A stretch of DNA of 64,000 nt from Selenomonadaceae bacterium (GCA_030523645.1 JAUNIB010000001.1:310001-374000); one strand, 5' to 3'. Numbered from the stretch's first letter, positions 42,862 through 52,365 are shown. Notes: generated by a model from the sequence alone, not told the origin. Numbers and translations: made by a program.

Positions 42862-42907
42862 AAAAGGTGCTGTGAAAAATGAGCAATCATTTTTCACAGC
42901 ACCTTTT
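42862..42907. terminator. Bidirectional hairpin terminator, GCAA-core family
   Basis: Perfect 21-bp stem with left arm AAAAGGTGCTGTGAAAAATG(A), GCAA loop (42883-42886), A-run before and T-run after. Lies between convergent aspartokinase and acyltransferase genes. The outer stem differs from the other copies but remains fully paired. Confidence 0.92.
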
Positions 42908-42920
42908 TGGTTATTTGGTA

Positions 42921-44012
42921 TCAGCGTTTGAAGACGCCTGCGAGGCTGTCTTTGACTTTGGCCAGAAGGACGGATATGACTATGAGCAGTATGCCGACTG
43001 TATTGGACATGGAGGCATCAAAGCCGTTGCTGTCGGTTTGCCACTGATAGTAATACAGAGCGCCGACCAGCAGCCACTGGATTACATAAATAGCAGTGAG
43101 ATTTTTGCCGATGAACAGGGCAAGACTGTCAATCTGCCCCTCTATGTTCATAGTGAGGAAGTACAGCAGTGACAGCTCAATGAAGATGATGAGGACTGTA
43201 AAAAGGAAATGGAATATTTCCTGCTGATAGTATATGTCGTATTGCAGCAGATAAATATATCGGAAGTAGAAGCCGTTTGACTCAGCCAGCGATTTCAGCC
43301 AATAAAGCGAGGCGGCAGAGAAAACCAGAAGCAGTCCGTAGAAAACCGTCTTACTGCTGATATGGCGGAGACACTGACCGAATATCATGCCGGCAGCCGG
43401 GTATATGAACCACTGGAGCAGGGGGAAAGAGGCGACCTTTGCATAGTAGAAGAGACCGAAGAAATATCGGGAGCGGTCGACGGCAGGGTCCTCCGCCAAA
43501 GTGTTTCCGGTATAAAGCATGAAGACGGCAATAACACCTATGAGCAGCGGGGGAATCCTCAGCACTCGGAACAGAGCTATCAGCAGGAAGGCTAGACCGG
43601 CGAAATGAAGTATGTCACCATTCAGCAGGTCATACAGAAATTTTCCGTTATTCCATGGATCGGCCGGCTCAAAGACGAGGTAATCCCATATCCAGCGTCT
43701 TCCAAAATTCAGCAGATAGGCACCGGCGAAAATCAGCAGTCCCCGTCTGGCAAGCTGTAGAGGAGATCTGTGTCTTGTGTAGCAGATGCCTACACCGAGA
43801 CAGAACATAAACACCGGGGCGGCCAACGGCCCGGCGCCAAACTGGAGAATGTTTTCCCATAGTCCTTCCGGTGCCTCGGCGACGACATTATACTGGGAAA
43901 GATTTTCCCACACATGAATAATTATCATAAAGAAGATGGCAATGACCTTGGCATAGTCCAATTCCCGCTGTCTGCCTGTATTAACCTCATTGGCTGAAAA
44001 AGCTCCCAGCAT
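42921..44012 (-). CDS. Multi-pass membrane acyltransferase (HGSNAT/acyltransferase-3-like)
   Basis: A 363-aa membrane protein with about ten helices. The start QRELDYAKVIAIFFMIIIHVWE, with a histidine in the first helix, is typical of the acyltransferase-3/DUF1624 (heparan-alpha-glucosaminide N-acetyltransferase-like) group, which move acyl groups onto envelope sugars. Substrate unknown. AAAGGAG precedes ATG 44012. It lies 103 bp downstream of the secreted protein gene on the same strand, with an imperfect hairpin (44063-44087) between. Confidence 0.75.
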   Translation of the reverse strand: MLGAFSANEVNTGRQRELDYAKVIAIFFMIIIHVWENLSQYNVVAEAPEGLWENILQFGAGPLAAPVFMFCLGVGICYTRHRSPLQLARRGLLIFAGAYLLNFGRRWIWDYLVFEPADPWNNGKFLYDLLNGDILHFAGLAFLLIALFRVLRIPPLLIGVIAVFMLYTGNTLAEDPAVDRSRYFFGLFYYAKVASFPLLQWFIYPAAGMIFGQCLRHISSKTVFYGLLLVFSAASLYWLKSLAESNGFYFRYIYLLQYDIYYQQEIFHFLFTVLIIFIELSLLYFLTMNIEGQIDSLALFIGKNLTAIYVIQWLLVGALYYYQWQTDSNGFDASMSNTVGILLIVISVLLAKVKDSLAGVFKR

Positions 44013-44115
44013 CCTGTATCTCCTTTCTCTGAATTTTACGGTAACAGTGTATCAATATATCAAGGCCCCGCAATGCTTGCGAGGCCTGTTGTCAGCTGTG
44101 TGTTTTTGATTGGCG

Positions 44116-45087
44116 TTATTCTTCCTCAGCCTGGCTGTCCTCATCGGTTTCCTCAGCCTTTGCCGCTTTTTCCTGCTCCTTCAGCTGCTGCTCAGAGAGA
44201 AGCTCCCAGGGGATTTGGATGCCGAAGGCAACGGCATCGGCAGGAACATCATGGAATTCCAGCTTTTTATCGGTATTGCTCACGGATATGTGGAAGTTCA
44301 TCTCGCTCTTTGCCAATACCTTCCGGAGAGCAGACTGCTCTTCGTCGGCAGTCAAGGCCTGGGGATGCTGCTTCAGGTAGTCCTGAACAAGCCAGGTAAC
44401 ATCGGCATTAATGTCGGAGATAATACCGCCGGTATAGTCCTGACGAACATAGATTTCTGTGGGCCGTACCTTACGACGGAAGTCAGGGCCGAAGTCCGGA
44501 GCCGGGAAAATATTCGCGGCGGAAACGAGGGAGTAGAACAGCTCGGTCATGGGGAGAGGGTCGGTGTAGAAGACTACTGTCCGGCCTTTTTCCGTTTCGT
44601 TGAGACATTCAGCCGTCTTGTTGTCGGCAAACAGCTCCTGAAGGCCGTAGCCCTTTTCGATAAGATTTGTGATGGCAGAGGAAGGAAGCATCTTCCATTC
44701 CTCACCATTCTTCATGAAGCAGGAAATATTGCGGCCGTCCCTGAGAATATAGTAGGGGATATTAACGGTTGTTTTCTTTCCGCCGATGATGGTAGTCTTC
44801 TCGATATTGCCCTCAAGGAAAGTGCTGCTGCCGCCGTTATGAGCGGCGAGTATGTTATCGGACTGGCAGATGACGCGGTCATCTTTGTTTACTGCGCCGA
44901 AGATAATGTGCAGCTTGCCGTGGTCGATGACGGTAGTCTTGGCGGCGTCGTCACGGAGCATCTGGCAGGTGGTGCTGAAGGCTTCCTTCTTCGGCACAGC
45001 AGCCTCAGCCGTACCGGTATAGAGCAATCCTGTAAGGGCTGCACCGGCAGAGAGCAGAGCAAAGTATTTATAAATGGTCTTTTTCAT
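44116..45087 (-). CDS. Secreted protein of unknown function with acidic tail
   Basis: A 323-aa protein with a signal peptide (MKKTIYKYFALLSAGAALTG, cleaved near AEA-AV). The mature part has four visible cysteines and ends in a Lys/Glu-rich, probably helical tail (EQEKAAKAEETDEDSQAEEE). No family recognised. ATG 45087 is preferred over TTG 45093. Divergent from mfd, each with its own promoter. Confidence 0.72.
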   Translation of the reverse strand: MKKTIYKYFALLSAGAALTGLLYTGTAEAAVPKKEAFSTTCQMLRDDAAKTTVIDHGKLHIIFGAVNKDDRVICQSDNILAAHNGGSSTFLEGNIEKTTIIGGKKTTVNIPYYILRDGRNISCFMKNGEEWKMLPSSAITNLIEKGYGLQELFADNKTAECLNETEKGRTVVFYTDPLPMTELFYSLVSAANIFPAPDFGPDFRRKVRPTEIYVRQDYTGGIISDINADVTWLVQDYLKQHPQALTADEEQSALRKVLAKSEMNFHISVSNTDKKLEFHDVPADAVAFGIQIPWELLSEQQLKEQEKAAKAEETDEDSQAEEE

Positions 45088-45123
45088 AGTCAATCCATCC
45101 TTGCAACATTATTGTTCGTTGAA

Positions 45124-45152
45124 ATTATACCTATATCGGTGCGGTAATTCAA
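45124..45152 (-). promoter_or_regulatory. Promoter of the secreted acidic-tail protein
   Basis: Minus strand: TTGAAT, 17 bp, TATAAT. Confidence 0.65.
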
Positions 45153-45172
45153 GGCATTTTCCAAGGGAATTA

Positions 45173-45202
45173 TTGTATATACCGGGGATTTGGTGCTATA
45201 AT
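45173..45202 (+). promoter_or_regulatory. Promoter of the mfd operon
   Basis: TTGTAT, 18 bp, TATAAT with an extended TG. It is divergent from, and 20 bp away from, the minus-strand promoter. Confidence 0.6.
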
Positions 45203-45280
45203 TCATGGGAAATCTACGGGACCGGGGTATATTCTCCGAGTCCCCTTTTGGCGTTTTCATTGAAGGGATTAAGGTTTGGC

Positions 45281-48200
45281 ATGAAAGCATTTTTTGAAGA
45301 GCTTCTGAAGGACAGCTCGGTGGAGCGGGTCAGGGAAGCCTTTTTATCTGCCGGCAAGGCAGGGATGATATATGGTCTGTCCGGGGCAGCGAAGCATGCA
45401 ATTTTTTCTGCCTGCTATCAGGATGAGCCGCGTCCGGTGGTCATAGTAGTCCATAATCGCGAGTATCTGAAGGCATGGCGGGAGGATTTGCAGTCCCTTA
45501 TGCCTACGGTGCCTGTCACCGAGCTGCCGGAAACAGATGTGGCAAATATTCATGCGGCAGCTGCCAGCGGTGATACCGGCGCCCGGAGAATGGAGGCGCT
45601 TGGTCGTCTGGCCCGCAAGGCTCCGGGCTTCGTGCTGGCAGAAATAACTTCACTGGCTCAGAAGGATATTTCCTGCGCTGATTTTCAAAGACTCAGCGTT
45701 TCCCTGCGGCTTGGAGACGAGTTCGGCCGGGAGAAGCTGCTGGAACGGCTGGTGAGTCTCGGCTATGAGCCGGCGGCAGAGGTCGAGCGGATAGGTGATT
45801 ACAGTATCCGTGGCGGTATAATTGATATTTTTCCCATTAATGCGGCGAATCCTATCCGAGTGGAGTTCTTTGATGATGAGATTGATTCCCTCCGGAGCTT
45901 CGATGTGGAGACAAAACGGTCGGTGAAAAATCTGGCCGAAGCCACCATTCTGCCTATTGCGGTAGGAGATAATGATGTGGCTTCTCCGGTGCTGTCATAC
46001 CTCGGAGAAAAATCGACCGTTATCTTTGATGAGCCGAACCGGCTTATTGAGGAGCTGAAGCGCAGAAAAAAGGAAAACCCGGAGCTGGCTGACCACTATT
46101 TCTCGTGGGAAGAGCTGGTAGCTGCCGGAGGAAAAACCTCGGAGATTTTCTCGGCTCTGCTGCCTCAGAAGGTGGCCGGGGTAGAGCCGGATGAGCTTAT
46201 CAGCGTCACAGTCCGTCAGGTGGCTCCCTATCGTCAGCAGCTTGATATGCTGGCGGAGGATATGGGGGCATGGCGGAAGATTAATGCGTCAGTGGTTTTC
46301 TTCTGCGGCAATGATAAAAAAGCAGATTCTTTGGCTGATATTCTGGGGAGCTGCAATCGTCCCTTTGTCCGGGACAACAATCCGGACAGCATCGGCCCGG
46401 ACAAGGCAATCATCACTACCAGAACAATTTCCGAGGGCTTTGAGCTTTCCGGCGGCCGGCTTATTCTCATTGCTGAGAAGGAGCTGTTCGGACGGAAACG
46501 GACTGTCCGGCAGAGGATGAACTCTGCCAATGCCGGTGAGCGCATCCGGCACTTCCGCGACATAAAGGTGGGAGACTACATTGTTCATGTAAACCACGGT
46601 ATCGGAAGGTATATCGGAGTCAAGACGATGGAGGTCAGCGGGGTAAAGCGTGACTACCTCCATATCCAGTATGCCGGTGAAGATAAGCTTTTCGTTCCGA
46701 CAGACCAGGTGCAATACCTGCAAAAATATATCGGAGCGGAGGGCGATACGCCGAAGCTGTCGAAGATAAGCTCGCAGGAATGGGCCAGAGCCAAGGCAAA
46801 GGCCCGGGCTTCCGTCGAGGATATAGCTGAGGAGCTGCTGAAGCTGTACGCCGAGCGGGAGGCCAGAGGCGGTATTTCTTTCTCGCCGGATACCACCTGG
46901 CAGCAGGAGTTTGAAGAGGCTTTCCCCTTCGAGGAAACTCCGGATCAGCTCCGGGCTATTGAAGAAATCAAGGCAGACATGGAGCGGCCGAAGCCGATGG
47001 AGCGGCTGCTCTGCGGTGATGTGGGCTTCGGCAAGACCGAGGTGGCAGTCAGAGCGGCCTTTAAGGCTGTTATGAGCGGATATCAGGTTGCTGTTCTTGT
47101 ACCTACTACGGTATTGGCTCAGCAGCATTATCAGACCTTCAGCGAGCGCTTCGGCAATTTCGGGCCGGTGGTGGACGTTATCTGCCGCTTCCGCACCGCC
47201 AAGGAGCAGAAGCAGACAGCCGAGAAAACCGCGGCGGGGCAGGTGGATGTCCTCATCGGTACCCATGCCATACTGAACAAGAGAAAGGTAAACTTCAGCA
47301 AGCTGGGACTTCTCATCGTTGACGAGGAGCAGCGCTTCGGGGTCAAGCAGAAGGAGAAGATAAAATCTCTGGCTTCGGGCATTGATGTTTTGACCCTTTC
47401 GGCGACTCCTATACCGAGGACTCTCCACATGTCCCTTACCGGTGCCAGAGATATGAGCCTCATTGAGACACCGCCGGCTGACCGCTATCCCATACAGACC
47501 TATGTGGTGGAGGACAGCGATGAGCTGCTGGCGACTGCCATACGACGTGAGCTGCAGAGAGGCGGGCAGGTGTATGTGGTCTACAATCGGGTGGCCACTA
47601 TCGACAGAATGAGGCGCCGTCTGCTGGAGCTGGTACCGGAGGCAAGGATAGAAATCGGTCACGGACAGATGGGCGAGGATCTGCTGGAAGGTGTGATGAT
47701 GGATTTCTATGAGGGGAAATTCGATGTTCTTCTGGCGACCAGCATTGTAGAGAACGGTCTTGATGTGGCCAATGCCAATACGATGATTGTCTATGATGCG
47801 GACAGGTTCGGTCTTTCCCAGCTCTATCAGATGCGGGGGCGGGTAGGCCGTTCATCGCACATGGCTTTTGCATATTTCGTCTACCGTCGGGACAAGGTGC
47901 TGACGGAGCAGGCGGAGAAGCGCCTTATGGCTATGAAGGAGTTTGCTGAGCTTGGAGCAGGATTCCGCATTGCTATGAGGGATTTGGAGCTGCGAGGAGC
48001 AGGCAACCTCCTTGGAGCCGAGCAGCATGGGCATATTGCCGGTGTCGGCTTCGAGATGTACTGTCAGATGCTGGAGGAGGCTATCAATACTCTGCGTGGC
48101 GGCAAGCCCGCTGAGGTACAGCCGGATCCGGTGCTTTCCCTGTCGGTGGAGGCGTACATTGACGGCGGATACATCGATGATGCTATGCACAAGATTGAGA

Positions 48201-48580
48201 TTTATCAGCGAATAGCATCATTGCGGCGGCTTGACCAGATAGATTATCTGCTGGATGAGCTGCTTGACCGCTTCGGCGAGCCTACTGCTCCGGTGATGGA
48301 GCTGCTGGAGGTGGCCAGGGTGAAGATCGCAGCCCGGGATTTGAGCATAAAGAACATCATGCAGAAGGAAGACCGGCTGGAAATAATTTTCCTGCCCAAT
48401 CCTAAATGTGCCGGTGAAAACATTGTGGCACTGGTCAATGAGTTCGGCTATCGGGCAAAGCTGCTGCCGAAGGATATGCTGCTGAGAATAAAGCTGACGG
48501 ACAATGATAAAAAAGACATTATGAAGTTCCTGAAACGGGTGCTGAATATCCTGTCGGGAAATAAAGCGGAGGTTAAATGA
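45281..48580 (+). CDS. mfd: Transcription-repair coupling factor
   Basis: A 1,099-aa Mfd, which removes RNA polymerase stalled at DNA lesions and recruits UvrA. Order: N-terminal UvrB-like module (about 1-340), RNA-polymerase-interacting CarD-like domain (VGDYIVHVNHGIGRYIG, about 425-530), superfamily 2 translocase with Walker A LLCGDVGFGKTEVAVRAA and DEEQ box LLIVDEEQRFG, helicase motif VI QMRGRVGRSSHMAFAY, and the C-terminal TRCF domain. ATG 45281 follows AAGG; longer readings run through the promoter. The usual upstream neighbour pth is absent. Confidence 0.97.
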   Translation: MKAFFEELLKDSSVERVREAFLSAGKAGMIYGLSGAAKHAIFSACYQDEPRPVVIVVHNREYLKAWREDLQSLMPTVPVTELPETDVANIHAAAASGDTGARRMEALGRLARKAPGFVLAEITSLAQKDISCADFQRLSVSLRLGDEFGREKLLERLVSLGYEPAAEVERIGDYSIRGGIIDIFPINAANPIRVEFFDDEIDSLRSFDVETKRSVKNLAEATILPIAVGDNDVASPVLSYLGEKSTVIFDEPNRLIEELKRRKKENPELADHYFSWEELVAAGGKTSEIFSALLPQKVAGVEPDELISVTVRQVAPYRQQLDMLAEDMGAWRKINASVVFFCGNDKKADSLADILGSCNRPFVRDNNPDSIGPDKAIITTRTISEGFELSGGRLILIAEKELFGRKRTVRQRMNSANAGERIRHFRDIKVGDYIVHVNHGIGRYIGVKTMEVSGVKRDYLHIQYAGEDKLFVPTDQVQYLQKYIGAEGDTPKLSKISSQEWARAKAKARASVEDIAEELLKLYAEREARGGISFSPDTTWQQEFEEAFPFEETPDQLRAIEEIKADMERPKPMERLLCGDVGFGKTEVAVRAAFKAVMSGYQVAVLVPTTVLAQQHYQTFSERFGNFGPVVDVICRFRTAKEQKQTAEKTAAGQVDVLIGTHAILNKRKVNFSKLGLLIVDEEQRFGVKQKEKIKSLASGIDVLTLSATPIPRTLHMSLTGARDMSLIETPPADRYPIQTYVVEDSDELLATAIRRELQRGGQVYVVYNRVATIDRMRRRLLELVPEARIEIGHGQMGEDLLEGVMMDFYEGKFDVLLATSIVENGLDVANANTMIVYDADRFGLSQLYQMRGRVGRSSHMAFAYFVYRRDKVLTEQAEKRLMAMKEFAELGAGFRIAMRDLELRGAGNLLGAEQHGHIAGVGFEMYCQMLEEAINTLRGGKPAEVQPDPVLSLSVEAYIDGGYIDDAMHKIEIYQRIASLRRLDQIDYLLDELLDRFGEPTAPVMELLEVARVKIAARDLSIKNIMQKEDRLEIIFLPNPKCAGENIVALVNEFGYRAKLLPKDMLLRIKLTDNDKKDIMKFLKRVLNILSGNKAEVK

Positions 48581-50046
48581 TGGGTAGTATTACAATAGTC
48601 GGCCTTGGGCCGGGGCGTCCCGGTCTCCTCACCATGGAGGTATGGGAGCTGCTGAAAAGTGCCGGAAAGCTCATCATCCGCACCGGGAAGCATCCCACTG
48701 TAGCGGCGGTGGTTGAGCAGGGGATAGAATTCACCACCTACGACGACCTCTATGAAAAGGCAGAGAGCTTTGAGGCTCTTTATGAAGACATTGCCAATGA
48801 TGTCATTGCCAAGGCACAGGCAGGCGCGGACATCGTCTATGCTGTTCCGGGCAGTCCGCTGGTGGCCGAGAGGACAGTAGTTCTCATAAGGGAAAAGCTG
48901 GCCGGTCGGGCAGAGCCGGCCTTGGAAATCATCCCGGGAATGAGCTTTGCCGAGGTCATGTATTCCCGGTTGGGGATAGACCCTATCGACGGACTCACCA
49001 TTATCGATGCTATGGACTTGAGCCGTCTGCCGGAGGAGTGGCCCACCGGTCTTATCGTAACGCAGATATATGACGGCATGACTGCCTCCGAAGCCAAGCT
49101 GTCTCTCATGGAGCTGCTGCCCGACGACTATGAAGTGGTCTACACTCACAATCTGGGGCTGGAGGATGAATCCATCCGCCGGATTCCTCTCTACGAGCTG
49201 GACAGGCAGCCGGATATTGATCACCTTACCAGCCTTTATGTGCCGCCTTTGAAGAAGCCGGCGGTCTTCGAGCTTAATCCGCTGGTGGAGGTAATGAAGA
49301 CACTGCGCTCGCCGGGAGGCTGCCCCTGGGATATTGCTCAGACTCACGAAAGCCTCCGGAGAAATCTTATCGAGGAGTGCTATGAGGTTATTGAGGCGAT
49401 TGAGGCGAAGGACAGCCACGGCCTCTGTGAGGAGCTGGGAGATCTCCTTATGCAGATAGTATTCCACGCCAGAATGGCAGAGGAAGCCGGCTTCTTTGAT
49501 ATGCAGGAGGTTATAGACGGGATTACGGAGAAGCTTATACGCCGTCATCCTCATGTGTTCGGAGAAGTCTCCGTGGCTGATGCAGCGGAGGTGCTGGTGA
49601 ACTGGGAAGAAATCAAGAAGCAGGAGAAGCCGGAACGGAAGTCGGCTATCGACGGAATCCCCATTCAGCTTCCCGCACTTATCTATGCGGAAAAGGTGCA
49701 GCACAAGGCGGCAAAAGTTGGCTTTGACTGGGATGAAATAGGCCCGGTCTGGGATAAATGCGCCGAGGAAATTGCCGAGCTGAAGGAAGCGGTGGCGGAA
49801 AAGGATGCTGACCATATTGAGGACGAGTTCGGCGATCTGGTCTTTGCCATTGTAAATCTGGCCAGATTCCTGAAGGTTGACCCGGAGCTGGCTCTGCGGC
49901 GGGCCAATAAGAAGTTTTCCCGTCGCTTCAGAGTAGTGGAGAAGAAGGTCATTGACTCCGGCCGGGAGTGGAGCGAGTATACACTGCCGGAGCTGGATAA
50001 ATTCTGGGAAGAAGCCAAGCGAATGGAGAGAGGAGAAACCCTATGA
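48577..50046 (+). CDS. mazG: YabN-type SAM methylase-like / MazG NTP pyrophosphohydrolase fusion
   Basis: A 489-aa two-part protein. The N-terminal half is a tetrapyrrole (corrin/porphyrin) methylase-like domain (ITIVGLGPGRPGLLTM, VVYAVPGSPLVAERT-like region), whose catalytic activity in YabN is unclear. The C-terminal half is MazG with two helical repeats: CPWDIAQTHESLRRNLIEEC with EELGDLLMQIVFHA, then EEIAELKEAVAEKD with EDEFGDLVFAIVNLAR. MazG hydrolyses (d)NTPs to NMP and PPi. ATGA overlap with mfd and again with the SDR gene. Typical Firmicute fusion and neighbourhood. Confidence 0.93.
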   Translation: MMGSITIVGLGPGRPGLLTMEVWELLKSAGKLIIRTGKHPTVAAVVEQGIEFTTYDDLYEKAESFEALYEDIANDVIAKAQAGADIVYAVPGSPLVAERTVVLIREKLAGRAEPALEIIPGMSFAEVMYSRLGIDPIDGLTIIDAMDLSRLPEEWPTGLIVTQIYDGMTASEAKLSLMELLPDDYEVVYTHNLGLEDESIRRIPLYELDRQPDIDHLTSLYVPPLKKPAVFELNPLVEVMKTLRSPGGCPWDIAQTHESLRRNLIEECYEVIEAIEAKDSHGLCEELGDLLMQIVFHARMAEEAGFFDMQEVIDGITEKLIRRHPHVFGEVSVADAAEVLVNWEEIKKQEKPERKSAIDGIPIQLPALIYAEKVQHKAAKVGFDWDEIGPVWDKCAEEIAELKEAVAEKDADHIEDEFGDLVFAIVNLARFLKVDPELALRRANKKFSRRFRVVEKKVIDSGREWSEYTLPELDKFWEEAKRMERGETL

Positions 50047-50819
50047 GTGAAGAAAAGCGGGTTGTCCTCATTACCGGCGGAAGCTCCGGTATCGGACTGG
50101 TAGTGGCGAAGCGGTTTGCAGCCAAGGGGTATCGGGTGATGATTGCCGGACGCCAGCCGGAAAAGGGCTCAGAGGCCGTAAAGGAGATTGCTGCCTGCAG
50201 TGAAGAAGGGGAGCAGGCGGTAAGATTTTTTTCCGTAGACATCAGAAATCCTGCTCAGTGCAAGCATCTCGTATCCGAGGCGGAGAATTGCTTCGGGCGT
50301 CTTGATGTGCTTGTAAATTCCGCCGGTATATACCGGGAAGGTGCGGCAGAGGAGCTGACGGAGGAGGAGTACAGTGATGTATTCGACACCAATGTGAAGG
50401 GTACCATGTTCATGACCAGGCACGCTCTGCCTATACTGCGGAAGACAAGCGGCAGCATTGTGAATATTTCCTCCGATGCTGGACTCCACGGCAATTTCTT
50501 CTGCAGTCTTTACTGCGCCTCCAAGGGAGCGGTAAATCTTTTCACCAAGGCTGCCGCTCTTGAGGCAGCCCACTACGGTGTCAGAATAAATGCGGTGGCT
50601 CCCGGTGACATCAGGACGCCTCTCACGGAGGCACAGCTGATGGCAGCCGGAGAGGAAAACCGGGAAAATGCCGAGCGGGATATGGCCTCCGTATATCCGT
50701 TGGAGCGAATCGGTGAGCCGGAGGAGGTTGCGGCGCTGGTATACTTCCTGGCTTCGCCGGAGGCGTCCTTCATCACCGGCGCGGTTGTCCCGGTAGACGG
50801 CGGATTGACGGCCGGCTGA
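50043..50819 (+). CDS. Short-chain dehydrogenase/reductase
   Basis: A 258-aa classical SDR. Nucleotide-binding ITGGSSGIGLVVAKRF at the N-terminus, NSAGIYREG, catalytic Ser in NISSDAGLHG and the YxxxK motif YCASKGAVNLF, then PGDIRTPL. Substrate unknown; its resemblance to FabG does not make it part of fatty acid synthesis here. Start overlaps the mazG stop by 4 nt. Confidence 0.9.
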   Translation: MSEEKRVVLITGGSSGIGLVVAKRFAAKGYRVMIAGRQPEKGSEAVKEIAACSEEGEQAVRFFSVDIRNPAQCKHLVSEAENCFGRLDVLVNSAGIYREGAAEELTEEEYSDVFDTNVKGTMFMTRHALPILRKTSGSIVNISSDAGLHGNFFCSLYCASKGAVNLFTKAAALEAAHYGVRINAVAPGDIRTPLTEAQLMAAGEENRENAERDMASVYPLERIGEPEEVAALVYFLASPEASFITGAVVPVDGGLTAG

Positions 50820-50861
50820 TGGACGGCTTTATACAATTTTTAATAAATTTGAAAATTTTTG

Positions 50862-50890
50862 TTGACAACCAATAGCCTGATGGATATAAT
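50862..50890 (+). promoter_or_regulatory. Consensus promoter of the tRNA Asp-Gly-Cys cluster
   Basis: TTGACA, 17 bp, TATAAT: perfect consensus 31 bp before tRNA-Asp, after an AT-rich UP-element-like stretch. Confidence 0.88.
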
Positions 50891-50920
50891 ACATCTTGCG
50901 TTGTTAATTCAGCGAGGAAC

Positions 50921-50997
50921 GGCCCGGTAGTTCAGTTGGTTAGAATGCCGCCCTGTCACGGCGGAGATCATGGGTTCAAGTCCCATTCGGGTCGCCA
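50921..50997 (+). tRNA. tRNA-Asp (anticodon GTC)
   Basis: 77 nt with encoded CCA. Acceptor GGCCCGG pairs with TCGGGTC; the anticodon loop is CTGTCAC. Confidence 0.95.
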
Positions 50998-51002
50998 TTT
51001 TT

Positions 51003-51078
<76 letters not shown>

Positions 51079-51080
51079 TC

Positions 51081-51155
51081 GGCGACATAGCCAAGTGGTA
51101 AGGCCGAGGTCTGCAAAACCTCTATTCCCCAGTTCGACTCTGGGTGTCGCCTCCA
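51081..51155 (+). tRNA. tRNA-Cys (anticodon GCA)
   Basis: 75 nt with encoded CCA. Acceptor GGCGACA pairs with TGTCGCC; the anticodon loop is CTGCAAA. Confidence 0.95.
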
Positions 51156-51163
51156 GTCGATTC

Positions 51164-51192
51164 AGGTCGTTGCGAAAGCAGCGACCTTTTTT
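51164..51192 (+). terminator. Terminator of the tRNA Asp-Gly-Cys cluster
   Basis: AGGTCGTTGC, loop GAAA, GCAGCGACCT, then TTTTT. Confidence 0.9.
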
Positions 51193-51297
51193 GTTGCCTG
51201 TTGAAATGATGTGCTATGAAGTATTCTCCCCCGTAGATTTCCTTACTATGAGAGGCGGCCGGGTTTAGCGAGGTCGGAGAGGTAAATAAAAAAACAT

Positions 51298-51326
51298 TTG
51301 CAAATTGCATTTGGTTGTGTTATAGT
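51298..51326 (+). promoter_or_regulatory. Promoter of rplS
   Basis: TTGCAA, 17 bp, TATAGT. The leader of about 70 nt (51333-51403) contains two short hairpins (GTCC/GGAC and GAGGA/TCCTC), compatible with, but not proof of, an L19 autoregulatory leader. Confidence 0.65.
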
Positions 51327-51403
51327 ATTCGGGTGTGTGGGTGGTCCGCTGGACGGAGGAAGTGTCCTCTGCCAAGAACGCCCTTAATTAGGAGGAAATG
51401 AAA

Positions 51404-51745
51404 ATGACCATCATCGAAGCACTGGAAAAAGAACAGCTCAGAGACGACATCCCTGAATTTGCACCCGGCGACACCGTCCGCGTCCATGTAAAGGTCGTAG
51501 AAGGCAGCCGTGAGCGCGTTCAGGTATATGAAGGCGTTGTTATCGGTCGTCAGGGTTCCGGCGTTCAGGAAATGTTCCGCGTCCGTCGTATTTCTTACGG
51601 CGTAGGCGTAGAGCGTCTCTTCCCGGTTCACTCCCCGCGCCTTGCCAAGATCGAAGTTGTTCGCCGCGGTAAGGTTCGTCGTGCGAAGCTCTACTATCTG
51701 CGTCAGCGCACCGGTAAAGCAGCTCGCATCAAGGAACGCGTATAA
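51404..51745 (+). CDS. rplS: Ribosomal protein L19 (bL19)
   Basis: A 113-aa large-subunit protein at the 30S-50S interface. Typical start [19 protein letters not shown] and core [20 protein letters not shown], then [16 protein letters not shown] 51404 is chosen over 51398 because AGGAGG (51390-51395) is only 2 nt from the latter. Strong codon bias. trmD and rimM, its usual neighbours, are not here. Confidence 0.97.
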   Translation: MTIIEALEKEQLRDDIPEFAPGDTVRVHVKVVEGSRERVQVYEGVVIGRQGSGVQEMFRVRRISYGVGVERLFPVHSPRLAKIEVVRRGKVRRAKLYYLRQRTGKAARIKERV

Positions 51746-51753
51746 CACCATTG

Positions 51754-51780
51754 ATCGGGGGCTTACCAGCCCCCGATTTT
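51754..51780 (+). terminator. Terminator after rplS
   Basis: ATCGGGGGCT, loop TACC, AGCCCCCGAT, then T-run. It ends 20 bp before the lepB start, so lepB expression relies on readthrough or a promoter not recognised. Confidence 0.88.
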
Positions 51781-51799
51781 CTATTTTTAGGAGGAAATT

Positions 51800-52321
51800 A
51801 TGGGTTCTTTGGGAGAAGAAATCAAAGACTGGGTCGTGTCAATAGTCGTTGCTGTCGTCATGGCTCTCTTAATTCGTTGCTTTGTGGTAGAGCCGTACCT
51901 TGTAGACGGTCCTTCCATGCGGCCCACCCTTGACCATGCGCAGCGCCTTGTGGTCAATAAGTTCATCTATCGCTTCCGGGCTCCTGAGAAGGGTGAAATC
52001 CTGATTTTCAAATATCCCAAGGATCAGAGCCGTGATTTCATCAAGCGTGTAATTGCTGTGCCGGGAGATACCATTGAGATAAGAGACGGCAATGTTTTTG
52101 TAAACGAGAAGCTCCTTACTGAGAATTACATTCTCAGCAAGACCCGGGGCAACTACCCCAAGTCTGTTGTGCCGGAAGGCCACATCTTCGTCATGGGTGA
52201 CAACCGCAACAATTCTGAGGACAGCCGTTTCAAGGATGTCGGATTTGTTCCCTACGACCTTATCAAGGGCAAGGCTATGATGGTATTCTGGCCCTTCAAT
52301 GCTTTTAAGGCATTGCCGTGA
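51800..52321 (+). CDS. lepB: Signal peptidase I
   Basis: A 173-aa membrane-bound serine protease that removes signal peptides from exported proteins. One N-terminal transmembrane helix (WVVSIVVAVVMALLI), catalytic S39 in DGPSMRPTL, general-base K82 in DFIKRVIAVPGD, and the conserved box FVMGDNRNNSEDSR. The short, single-anchor form is typical of Firmicutes. AGGAGG is 7 nt before the ATG. Confidence 0.95.
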   Translation: MGSLGEEIKDWVVSIVVAVVMALLIRCFVVEPYLVDGPSMRPTLDHAQRLVVNKFIYRFRAPEKGEILIFKYPKDQSRDFIKRVIAVPGDTIEIRDGNVFVNEKLLTENYILSKTRGNYPKSVVPEGHIFVMGDNRNNSEDSRFKDVGFVPYDLIKGKAMMVFWPFNAFKALP

Positions 52322-52336
52322 TTTGGGAGAAAGTAT

Positions 52337-52365
52337 TTGAAAAATCACTTGAAGAGTGGTAGAAT
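52337..52365 (+). promoter_or_regulatory. Promoter of the riboflavin operon
   Basis: TTGAAA, 17 bp, TAGAAT, about 13 bp before the aptamer. Confidence 0.7.
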
